DNA of 18,536 nucleotides from contig JBATBW010000001.1 of the NCBI GenBank assembly GCA_049662565.1, positions 1 to 18,536 of the forward strand, written 5' to 3'. The DNA comes from JBATBW01 sp049662565. Lineage in GTDB: Bacteria; Bacillota_I; Bacilli_A; Erysipelotrichales; Erysipelotrichaceae. Shown piece by piece: positions 7,019 to 14,221 of the stretch. Within the stretch, counting starts at the first letter, position 1; each line of letters begins with the position of its first letter. Position numbers and translations under genes: made by a program. The notes beneath the pieces were generated by a model, which worked only from the letters and a program-made list of their open reading frames with translations, searched no databases and had not been told where the DNA came from.

Positions 7019-9097
7019 TTAAATACTAAATAATAGATCACTATATGTTGGGAAAGGCCAATACTCTTTACTAACAACAACTTCTAGCTTATCACTAACA
7101 CTACGAACTAATTCCATCATCGGAATAATCTCTTCTTTACAATAAAAAGCCTGTTTTTCAATATCGCCAATAATCGGACTACTAATTAGTTTTTGTAAGT
7201 TTATAGTATGATAATATAACTCATTATAACATTTACTAATATAATCAACTTGTTCATTTAAAGCATCATTAGTTTTATTCAAACCACTTAACTTCCCTAA
7301 ATTATCTAAAAGATCCTTTAGATACAAATTAACACTTGGCAATATTTGTTTATTTACCATATCAATCATACACTTAGCTTCAATCTTAATAATATTACAA
7401 TAATTATCTAAATGAATATCATGACGAGAAACTAATTCTTTCTCATTATAAATATGATTATCACCAAAAAACTTTATATTCTTGTCACTAATATAATGTG
7501 GCAGCGCATCAGCTGTAGTCTTCAAATTCAATAGCCCACGTTTTTTTGCTTCCGCTTCCCATTCCTTAGAATAGTTATTACCATTAAATAAAATACGATC
7601 ATGTTTAATAATAGTATCTTTTAATATCCTATTTAAAGTTTCCTCAAAATTACCACAATTTTCTAATTCATCTGCAAACTCTCTCAACACCTGAGCCATG
7701 CCCGTATTTAAAACAATATTTGGACCGGCAATTGAACTACTTGAACCCAACATTCTAAACTCAAACTTATTGCCAGTAAAAGCAAAAGGTGAAGTTCGAT
7801 TACGATCAGAATTATCCTTTTTAAAATCCGGTAAAACTTTAACCCCAGTCAACATCTTCTCATTATCTAAAATATCATAATTCTCATCATTAGCAATAGC
7901 CTTCAAAACATTACATAAAACTTCACCCAAATAAATAGATACAATCGCAGGTGGAGCTTCATCACCACCTAAACGATGATCATTACTACTAGAAGCTACC
8001 GTAATACGCAACAAATCTTGATGTAAATCAACAACCTTAATCATCGCACAAAGAAACAATAAAAACTGTTTGTTTTCATAAGGATTCTTCCCTGGACTAA
8101 ATAAATTTATCCCCGTATCCGTTTGTAAAGAATAGTTGTTATGCTTACCACTACCATTAACATTACCAAAAGGCTTTTCATGCAACAAACAAGCTAACCC
8201 ATGGTCACTTGCTACCTTTTTCATGATTTCCATAATCAACTGATTTTGATCAGTCGCAATATTTACCGCCGTAAAAATAGGAGCAAGTTCATGTTGAGAA
8301 GGCGCAGTTTCATTATGACGTGTTTTCGCAAAAACCCCTAAGCGCCATAACTCCTTATCTAAATCTTCCATATAAGACAACACTGTCGGTTTAATAACGC
8401 CAAAATAATGATCTTCTAACTCTTGACCTTTTGGCGGTCGAGCACCAAAAAGCGTTCTACCAGTTAAAACTAAATCTTTTCTTTTATTATATAACTCTTT
8501 ATTAATTAAAAAATATTCTTGTTCTGCCCCACAAGTAGGAATAACTCTTTTAACATCATCATTACCAAATAAACGTAAGATTCTTTTAGCTTCTCTATTT
8601 AATATTTCGTTCGATTTCAATAATGGAGTTTTCTTATCCAATACTTCCCCTGAATAAGAATAAAAGACCGTCGGAATACATAAAGTAGTACCTTTAATAA
8701 AAGCATATGAGGTTGGATCCCACGCTGTATATCCCCGCGCTTCAAAAGTAGCTCTTAGCCCACCAGTAGGCAAACTAGAGGCGTCAGGTTCACCCTTAAT
8801 TAGTTCTTTTCCTGAAAAATCCATCACAACTCTATTATCCTTGACATTAATAAAACTATCATGTTTCTCACAAGTAATACCCGTCATCGGCTGAAACCAA
8901 TGAGTAAAATGAGTTGCCCCTTTACTAATGGCCCAAGTCTTCATTGCACAAGCAACATCGTTGGCAACACTTAAATCCAAACTACGACCAGAAGCAATCG
9001 TCCGATTTAATTTATGATATGTTTCTTCATCTAACATTTCTTTCATTACATCATCGTTAAATACTAATTGTCCAAATATATCTTTTATTGTTTCCAT
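7019..9097 (-). CDS. glnN: Glutamine synthetase type III
   Basis: ATP-dependent ligation of ammonia to glutamate. At 692 aa it has GSIII length (about 700) rather than GSI (about 450). Seen: THWFQPMTG (65-73) and the adjoining GEPDASSLPTGG and RATFEARGYTAWD blocks (102-127) that mark GSIII; active-site glutamates in CGAEQEYFL (E192, E194); NETAPSQHEL (262-271); NGSGKHNNYS (314-323); and SPFAFTGNKFEFRMLGSS further on. The long C-terminal helical region typical of the dodecameric GSIII follows. There is no adenylylation motif as in GSI-beta. The ATG at 9097 is preceded by AGAGGG. I searched the upstream 80 bp by eye for a GlnR/TnrA box (TGTNAN7TNACA) and found none, so control is likely by another route. 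Confidence 0.97.
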   Translation of the reverse strand: METIKDIFGQLVFNDDVMKEMLDEETYHKLNRTIASGRSLDLSVANDVACAMKTWAISKGATHFTHWFQPMTGITCEKHDSFINVKDNRVVMDFSGKELIKGEPDASSLPTGGLRATFEARGYTAWDPTSYAFIKGTTLCIPTVFYSYSGEVLDKKTPLLKSNEILNREAKRILRLFGNDDVKRVIPTCGAEQEYFLINKELYNKRKDLVLTGRTLFGARPPKGQELEDHYFGVIKPTVLSYMEDLDKELWRLGVFAKTRHNETAPSQHELAPIFTAVNIATDQNQLIMEIMKKVASDHGLACLLHEKPFGNVNGSGKHNNYSLQTDTGINLFSPGKNPYENKQFLLFLCAMIKVVDLHQDLLRITVASSSNDHRLGGDEAPPAIVSIYLGEVLCNVLKAIANDENYDILDNEKMLTGVKVLPDFKKDNSDRNRTSPFAFTGNKFEFRMLGSSSSIAGPNIVLNTGMAQVLREFADELENCGNFEETLNRILKDTIIKHDRILFNGNNYSKEWEAEAKKRGLLNLKTTADALPHYISDKNIKFFGDNHIYNEKELVSRHDIHLDNYCNIIKIEAKCMIDMVNKQILPSVNLYLKDLLDNLGKLSGLNKTNDALNEQVDYISKCYNELYYHTINLQKLISSPIIGDIEKQAFYCKEEIIPMMELVRSVSDKLEVVVSKEYWPFPTYSDLLFSI

Positions 9098-9118
9098 ATT
9101 ACCCTCTTTAACTTCATA

Positions 9119-9146
9119 ATTATATCATTAATTAAAACATATTATA
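9119..9146 (-). promoter_or_regulatory. AT-rich region with two candidate -10 boxes for glnN
   Basis: TATAAT occurs on the minus strand at 9124-9119 and 9146-9141. Neither has a recognisable -35 at 16-18 bp. A promoter is expected here because rlmI ends at 9178 and glnN starts at 9097. Confidence 0.3.
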
Positions 9147-9177
9147 TATCAAAAATATAATAGAAATAACCACATTT

Positions 9178-10374
9178 TTATATAATTTGAAAAATATAGT
9201 ACTTTAAATAAGAAGTCTCTTCCATGTTCCATAAAATAGGATGATCAGCACTTTGTTGAGTGACAGAAACTTGTTTTAATACTACATTTGCTTCACTTGC
9301 AGCTTCTTTCAACATCTTTTCAAAATTAGCTGTTTCCATATACCGCGAACAACTACAAGTAATTAAATAACCACCCTTATTCAAAATCTTCATTGCTTGA
9401 TAATTAATCCGCTTGTAACCATTATAAGCCTTATAAATCGTTTTTCTTGATTTAGTAAAAGCCGGTGGATCCAAGACAATAATATCAAACTCGCCCTTAG
9501 GGCAATTATCTAAGTAGTCAAAGACATCATCTTGAACAAAATTCATTGACTTATCGATACCATTTAATACCGCATTCTCATATCCTTTGTCTAAAGCTTT
9601 TTGTGAAACATCTACTGCCACAACTTTACAAGCTCCTCCATAAGCCGCATTTAAAGCAAAACCGCCCGTATGACTAAAACAATCTAAAACTTTTTTACCA
9701 TAACTTATGTTCCGCAATAAAACACGATTAGCTTTTTGATCCAAAAAATAGCCCGTTTTTTGACCATTTTCAATATCAACATTAATCAATAAACCATTTT
9801 CGTTAATTGTCGTTATCGTCTTTGTTGTTTCACCATAAAACCCTTTATATTCACTTAACCCTTCTTTAGTCCGAATTGAAATATCATTTCTCTCATATAT
9901 ATAATTAATTGTAGAATCAAACTCCTTTAATACCTTTAATAAACAAAAATACAACTTATCCTTGATCATCTCCAAACCATAACTACTAATTTGTGTGACC
10001 AAAACATCGTTATATCGATCAACAATTAACCCTGGCAATTCGTCAGCTTCGCCAAATACCATCCGACAATTACTAAAATTATCGCGCATAATCGTCATTC
10101 GATATTGCACAGCAAAGCGAATTCTCTTTTCAAAAAAAGCTAAATCAATTATTTCATCACAATCTTTAGTTAATATCCTTACCGTAATATGACTATTTAA
10201 AGAAACAAAACCACTACCAAAATAATCTCCCTTATCATTAACTAAATTAACAGCACTACCATTGATAATATCTGTATCAACATATTTAACATTATTACGA
10301 TATAACCACATCTGTCCTAATGTTAAATATTTTTCGCCTTCTTCATTAATAATAATATTTCTATAGTTATTCAT
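9178..10374 (-). CDS. Class I SAM-dependent rRNA methyltransferase, RlmI family (23S rRNA m5C)
   Basis: Resembles RlmI (YccW), which methylates C1962 of E. coli 23S rRNA. At 398 aa it has full family length. An N-terminal PUA-like domain (about 1-70) precedes a connecting domain with GEADELPGLIVDRY (108-121) and then QKTGYFLDQ (205-213). The Rossmann-type methyltransferase domain follows: DCFSHTGGFAL (231-241, SAM loop), VAVDVS (252-257), LDPPAFTKSR (301-310), and TCSCS (339-343) with the likely catalytic cysteine. Start ATG at 10374 has only a weak GAGTGG ribosome site. No terminator is visible before glnN, so read-through is possible. Exact target nucleotide is inferred from family. Confidence 0.9.
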   Translation of the reverse strand: MNNYRNIIINEEGEKYLTLGQMWLYRNNVKYVDTDIINGSAVNLVNDKGDYFGSGFVSLNSHITVRILTKDCDEIIDLAFFEKRIRFAVQYRMTIMRDNFSNCRMVFGEADELPGLIVDRYNDVLVTQISSYGLEMIKDKLYFCLLKVLKEFDSTINYIYERNDISIRTKEGLSEYKGFYGETTKTITTINENGLLINVDIENGQKTGYFLDQKANRVLLRNISYGKKVLDCFSHTGGFALNAAYGGACKVVAVDVSQKALDKGYENAVLNGIDKSMNFVQDDVFDYLDNCPKGEFDIIVLDPPAFTKSRKTIYKAYNGYKRINYQAMKILNKGGYLITCSCSRYMETANFEKMLKEAASEANVVLKQVSVTQQSADHPILWNMEETSYLKYYIFQII

Positions 10375-10391
10375 TTACCACTCATTTGATT

Positions 10392-10397
10392 ATTATA
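10392..10397 (-). promoter_or_regulatory. Candidate -10 box for the RlmI-like gene
   Basis: A perfect TATAAT on the minus strand lies 17 bp upstream of the ATG at 10374. No -35 match is seen. Transcription from it would give a leader of only about 10 nt. Confidence 0.35.
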
Positions 10398-10454
10398 CAC
10401 ATCAATAATCTATCCTTCCTCATGCATCTATTTAATTTTATCACAAATATTAAT

Positions 10455-10479
10455 TAAAAAAGACCACATTTAATGGTCT
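10455..10479 (-). terminator. Rho-independent terminator behind the GNAT gene
   Basis: AGACCA/TGGTCT 6-bp stem with a 7-nt loop, followed on the minus strand by six T. It is the first clear terminator after the secG promoter apart from the hairpin in front of rnr, so it may end a long secG-rnr-smpB-ssrA-GNAT transcript. The stretch between it and the GNAT stop holds nothing I can identify. Confidence 0.8.
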
Positions 10480-10530
10480 AATCAAATTTCTAAATTATAT
10501 AATCATTTCAACTACTATACTTCGTTTATC

Positions 10531-10998
10531 TTATGCTAATAATGAAAGAATCATCCTAACTTCCTTATAGTGATTCCCACCAGCGTCATATTCAAATACG
10601 TTTCCTTCTTTAAAACCCGCCTTTTTATATAAAGAAATGGCAACTTCATTATCAATTTCCGCGCTTGTATAAATTTTATCCACATCAGGATAATTCATTT
10701 TAAAATAGTTTAAAAACTGATCTAACGCTTGTTTACCAAATCCACAATTTTGATAATTTATATCAATCATAAAACGGCTCATAGACCAGCCATTTAATTC
10801 CTCATCAAAATCATATAAAACAAAACCAATCATTTTATCTTCATTATATATTGCAAGAGGATATAAATCCGGTTCATATGCTGCTTGCACCAGAGAATAC
10901 TGGTTAGAAGCCACAAATTTCTTTTGATCTTCATTTACAGACAATTCAATACAATCGTTGTAGTTTGTTCTATCTATAGAACAGAATTTTAATTTCAT
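10531..10998 (-). CDS. GNAT-family N-acetyltransferase (polyamine acetyltransferase-like)
   Basis: Transfers acetyl from acetyl-CoA to an amine. The 155-aa product shows the GNAT fold: a central sheet with SRFMIDINYQNCGFGKQAL (74-92), where Q83-NCGFG-K89 is the motif A pyrophosphate loop (normally Q/RxxGxG/A). Near the C-terminus come NEVAISLYKKAGFKEG and EYDAGG. The overall run of motifs resembles the Bacillus BltD/PaiA type of spermine/spermidine acetyltransferase. Substrate is inferred only. ATG at 10998 has AGGGGG 5-6 nt upstream. It begins just 30 nt after the encoded CCA end of tmRNA, and neither a terminator nor a convincing promoter lies between, so it probably shares a transcript with tmRNA. 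Confidence 0.85.
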   Translation of the reverse strand: MKLKFCSIDRTNYNDCIELSVNEDQKKFVASNQYSLVQAAYEPDLYPLAIYNEDKMIGFVLYDFDEELNGWSMSRFMIDINYQNCGFGKQALDQFLNYFKMNYPDVDKIYTSAEIDNEVAISLYKKAGFKEGNVFEYDAGGNHYKEVRMILSLLA

Positions 10999-11028
10999 AT
11001 AACCCCCTAAATTTTAATATTAATTTAA

Positions 11029-11383
11029 TGGTGGAGCTGAGGGGAGTCGAACCCCTGTCCAAATATTGTTCCTTCTTTTAGTTTCTACAGTTTATTTTAT
11101 CTAAGTTACGTTAATCTCTATGATAAACAGTTGTGAAATTACCGTTTCCTGTGAATTTTTCGTTTGATAAATCCAGAATCTTTATCAACTTATCTTTTGT
11201 ATATAGCACCATATCACAAGCCAAAAGCCAACCCATGTATGACGGCTGCGAACCAGTATCGGTTACTATGCAGCGAAACTTAATCTATTGTTTCCGTTTG
11301 TTTTTGTTTTTTGGTCTTTAAGGTCTACCATACCACTGCTTCTAAAACTAAACTAATACCTGTCGAACACCAAATACAGCCCC
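11029..11383 (-). ncRNA. ssrA: Transfer-messenger RNA (tmRNA)
   Basis: About 355 nt. It rescues stalled ribosomes together with SmpB by acting first as alanyl-tRNA and then as mRNA for a degradation tag. The 5' end GGGGCUG pairs with 3' CAGCUCC, giving the G3-U70 identity pair for alanyl-tRNA synthetase, and discriminator A plus CCA are encoded. The T arm is GGGG-TTCGACT-CCCC near the 3' end, and the tRNA-like 5' part has GTTCGACAGG. The tag reading frame ends in SFAA, then tandem TAG TAA (11268-11263). Reading back, the frame gives NGNNRLSFAA; the resume codon is uncertain. GGT..GGT..ACC..ACC repeats at about 11333-11314 can form pseudoknot 1. It starts 2 nt after the smpB stop. Confidence 0.96.
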
Positions 11384-11385
11384 AA

Positions 11386-11835
11386 TTAGCGAATTTTCAT
11401 CGCTTTTTCAATCTCTCTTTTCGCATCTTGCTCTTTCAAAGAATCTCTCTTATCGTGAAGGTCCTTCCCTTTAGCTAAAGCTATTTCTAATTTAACTTTT
11501 CCTTTAGAAAAATATAACTTAGTTGGGATAATTGTAAATCCCTTAACTTGCACTTTTTGTTGAAGTTTTAAGATCTCATCTTTATGCAACAATAATTTAC
11601 GATCTCTTTTTTCTTCATGATTAAAGCGATTACCAAATTCATAAATCGCAATATGCATATTCTTAATAAAAGCCTCCAAATTATGAATATCAATAAAGGA
11701 ATCTTTTAAGTTTACATTCCCTTTACGAATAGACTTAATTTCCGTCCCTTGCAATGCCAACCCTGCTTCTAAAGTATCAAACAAAAAATATTCATGTCGC
11801 GCTTTTTTATTTACGCAAATTATTTTCTCCATCAT
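11386..11835 (-). CDS. smpB: SsrA-binding protein SmpB
   Basis: Binds the tRNA-like domain of tmRNA and places it in the A site of stalled ribosomes. It has 149 aa, standard length. Family motifs include NKKARHEYF near residues 9-17, EAGLALQGTEIKSIRKGNVNLKDSF (23-47), HNLEAF, the NMHIAIYE stretch, and a basic C-terminal tail (KGKDLHDKRDSLKEQDAKREIEKAMK) that probes the mRNA channel. Two adjacent ATGs are possible (11835 and 11832) behind GAAGGAAGG; I keep the first. It overlaps the 3' end of rnr by 29 bp, which implies translational coupling, and its stop codon lies 2 nt from the tmRNA 5' end. Confidence 0.97.
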   Translation of the reverse strand: MMEKIICVNKKARHEYFLFDTLEAGLALQGTEIKSIRKGNVNLKDSFIDIHNLEAFIKNMHIAIYEFGNRFNHEEKRDRKLLLHKDEILKLQQKVQVKGFTIIPTKLYFSKGKVKLEIALAKGKDLHDKRDSLKEQDAKREIEKAMKIR

Positions 11836-13897
11836 TTACCTTCCTTCTCGCAAGTTTGAAGTCAATCTTATGCAACTTCAAATCAACATTATCCACTACC
11901 ACATTCACTTTTTGCCCTAAAGCAAAAACCATATTACCTACAAGTTCACCCGTCTTTTCATCAAACTCATAATAACCCGGTAAATTAGAAACATGAACTA
12001 ATCCTTCCACCGTATTTTCTAATTGAACAAAAAAACCGAATTTCATAACACTACTAATTACACCTGTGAAAATTTGGCCCTTATATTTTAACATATATTC
12101 CGCTTTTTTCATATCATCAATACTACGATTAGCAATTAAAACTTCTTGTTCTTTTTTACTAATATATTGTGCTACTTCACTCGCTTGATTTTGATATTCA
12201 TTCAAAAGTTGCACATCAAAATTATTCGCAAATAAAAACTTCCTTAAATAACGATGAACGCTCAAATCCGCATAACGACGAATAGGCGAAGTGAAATGCA
12301 AATAATCTTCTAAAGCCAAACCAAAATGACCTAAAGGCAAATTATCATAATAGGCCTTATTCATGCTTCTTAACATCATATTACTTAAAATCGGATAATA
12401 AATACTATCCTTAGCTTTCTTTAGTAAAGACGATAAAGTTAATGAATGCAAATCCGTCAAACTTCCTTTAATAGGAAACCCAATCGTACTAGCAAACTGA
12501 TTAAACTCCATAATCTTAGTCAACTTAGGTGATGGATGCACCCGATAAATACTAGGAATATCAATATTCTTCATAATCATCGCTACACAACTATTAGCGC
12601 TAATCATAAAGTCTTCGATCATTTTTTCTGATTCACCTTGTTCCCTAACCTTAATATCGATTGGCTCTAATTTATCATTAACAACAATGATTGATTCATC
12701 GCTATCAAAATCAATCGACCCCATCTTCTCTCTTTTTTGTCGGATAATCTTTGACAAATCATAAGCATCATCTAAAAACGATCCTAAGTATTCAAATTGA
12801 GCAACATTCTTTTTTCTTCTTTGGATATAACCATTCACATCTTTATAATTTAAACGATTAATCGTTCTAATATATGATGGATAAACACTATAATTAGATA
12901 TTTCCCCATTTAAATCCACATCCATTTGACAAGTTAAAGTCAAACGAATCTGTTTAGGATTAAGCGAACAAACACCATTAGACAATTTTTCCGGTAACAT
13001 CGGAATGACTTGATTCAAAAAATAAACTGATGTCGATCTTTGATAAGCGCAATTATCTATTTCACTACCCTCATTAACATAATAAGACACATCCGCAATA
13101 TGCACATACAATTTATAATAGTTGTCATACTTAACAACACTAATCGCATCATCTAAATCTTTCGCATATTCGCTATCTATAGTCACCGTTAACAAATCCA
13201 AATGATTAGTACGACCAACTAATTCCTCGTCCTTTACTTCATCATTGATATTTTTGACCTCTTCTAAAACCTCTTCTTTGAAATCTAACTCAATATTTTG
13301 ATTATAAAGTATTTCCTTAATATCAATACCAATTTCATTTTTACTACCAACAATCTTAATAATTTCTACTTCGAGTTTTTTTCCGTATTTTATAATATTA
13401 CATAAAACTCGATCTTGGTTTTTTAATTTAAACTTATTACAATTCACACATTTAATTTGTTGGGTAATTAATGGATTATTAGATAAAAGTCTAACTCCGT
13501 TTTTTATAGAAACCATTAACACTAATTTACTAATTGATCTTTCCAATATTTTTACTACTTTAGCTTCATTATCATATAATCGTTCAATCAAAACTAAATC
13601 ATTATTCATCGCATACGCTAATTGATCAAAACTAATATGATAAGATACATCCGCAAAATCTACAAAACCATAACCCTTAGAATTAATCTTAATCTTACCA
13701 ATTTTAAAATTTGATTGAGAAAATAAAATATAACGATTTTTATCATCTTGCGCCAATTCATATTCATCTATCAATGCATTTAATACCTTTAAAACTTGTT
13801 TAAACCCTTGTGTTGTATCATTCCCCAATAAAAGACAAATTTTATCAATACTAACAGGAGCATTCATCTTCACTAAATCCAATATTTTTTCTCTCAT
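11807..13897 (-). CDS. rnr: Ribonuclease R (RNB-family 3'-5' exoribonuclease)
   Basis: Hydrolytic exoribonuclease able to digest structured RNA; partner of trans-translation in mRNA clearance. 696 aa, shorter than B. subtilis (about 780) or E. coli (about 810). Domains: N-terminal winged helix (about 1-55), cold-shock-like domain (GKIKINSKGYGFV at 67-79), RNB catalytic domain with D241, D247, D249 and D250 in IDSEYAKDLDD, HIADVSYYV (266-274), FTSPIRRYADL (535-545), and one S1 domain at about 606-684. It ends only about 12 residues after S1, without the lysine-rich tail of the enterobacterial enzyme. A CVNC pair (150-153) sits in the second cold-shock region. ATG at 13897 follows GAGGTGA. Its last 29 bp overlap smpB. 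Confidence 0.96.
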   Translation of the reverse strand: MREKILDLVKMNAPVSIDKICLLLGNDTTQGFKQVLKVLNALIDEYELAQDDKNRYILFSQSNFKIGKIKINSKGYGFVDFADVSYHISFDQLAYAMNNDLVLIERLYDNEAKVVKILERSISKLVLMVSIKNGVRLLSNNPLITQQIKCVNCNKFKLKNQDRVLCNIIKYGKKLEVEIIKIVGSKNEIGIDIKEILYNQNIELDFKEEVLEEVKNINDEVKDEELVGRTNHLDLLTVTIDSEYAKDLDDAISVVKYDNYYKLYVHIADVSYYVNEGSEIDNCAYQRSTSVYFLNQVIPMLPEKLSNGVCSLNPKQIRLTLTCQMDVDLNGEISNYSVYPSYIRTINRLNYKDVNGYIQRRKKNVAQFEYLGSFLDDAYDLSKIIRQKREKMGSIDFDSDESIIVVNDKLEPIDIKVREQGESEKMIEDFMISANSCVAMIMKNIDIPSIYRVHPSPKLTKIMEFNQFASTIGFPIKGSLTDLHSLTLSSLLKKAKDSIYYPILSNMMLRSMNKAYYDNLPLGHFGLALEDYLHFTSPIRRYADLSVHRYLRKFLFANNFDVQLLNEYQNQASEVAQYISKKEQEVLIANRSIDDMKKAEYMLKYKGQIFTGVISSVMKFGFFVQLENTVEGLVHVSNLPGYYEFDEKTGELVGNMVFALGQKVNVVVDNVDLKLHKIDFKLARRKVNDGENNLRK

Positions 13898-13910
13898 ATT
13901 TCACCTCAAA

Positions 13911-13933
13911 ATAAAAAGACCTTACGGTCTTTT
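13911..13933 (-). terminator. Hairpin between secG and rnr (terminator/attenuator)
   Basis: An 8-bp stem AAAAGACC/GGTCTTTT with a GTAA loop begins within the secG stop codon. It is followed by one more T, then ATTTT. It sits just upstream of the rnr ribosome site. It looks like a modest terminator that would reduce, not abolish, transcription into rnr-smpB-ssrA. Confidence 0.65.
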
Positions 13934-14159
13934 ATGCATTAACTATTCTTATAACAATTACAAGAGCAAAAAATAATATACCCACAACCAAAGTTGCATT
14001 AGCTATAATTTTTTCCGGACCTCTTTCCTTTGCGTTAGCAAACAAATTCAATCCACCACTTCCAGTAAAAGCACTACTTATACCTTCAGATTTTCCACTT
14101 TGTAATAACGAAAGAAGAATTAAAGCAATAGAAACCAACATTAATAATATATCTAACAT
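13932..14159 (-). CDS. secG: Preprotein translocase subunit SecG
   Basis: Small accessory subunit of the SecYEG channel. 75 aa with two hydrophobic helices (about 2-20 and 53-73). The conserved loop between them reads LLQSGKSEGISSAFTGSGG and GLNLFANAKERG, which matches SecG closely. Strong AAAGGAGG site 8 nt before the ATG. It is the promoter-proximal gene of the secG-rnr-smpB-ssrA order known from Bacillus and Staphylococcus, although the esterase (yvaK) often found between secG and rnr is absent here. Confidence 0.95.
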   Translation of the reverse strand: MLDILLMLVSIALILLSLLQSGKSEGISSAFTGSGGLNLFANAKERGPEKIIANATLVVGILFFALVIVIRIVNA

Positions 14160-14187
14160 TTAATTAACCTCCTTTCATCTCTTTACA

Positions 14188-14217
14188 ATTATATCACTAT
14201 TCATTAATAATATTCAA
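14188..14217 (-). promoter_or_regulatory. Promoter of the secG-rnr-smpB-ssrA unit
   Basis: On the minus strand: -35 TTGAAT (14217-14212), 18-bp spacer, perfect TATAAT (14193-14188) preceded by TGA, i.e. an extended TGnTATAAT -10. It lies between the ROK-gene stop and the secG ribosome site. One of the best promoters in the window. Confidence 0.75.
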
Positions 14218-14221
14218 GCAA

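Noticed and set aside
11000..11028. TAAATT/AATTTA repeat after tmRNA as terminator, or TAAAAT as GNAT promoter
   Set aside because: Stem is six A-T pairs with an 8-nt loop and no T-run; the -10-like box has no -35 match inside tmRNA.
11133..11321. Plus-strand open frame of 62 codons
   Set aside because: Antisense to tmRNA, which explains the region completely.
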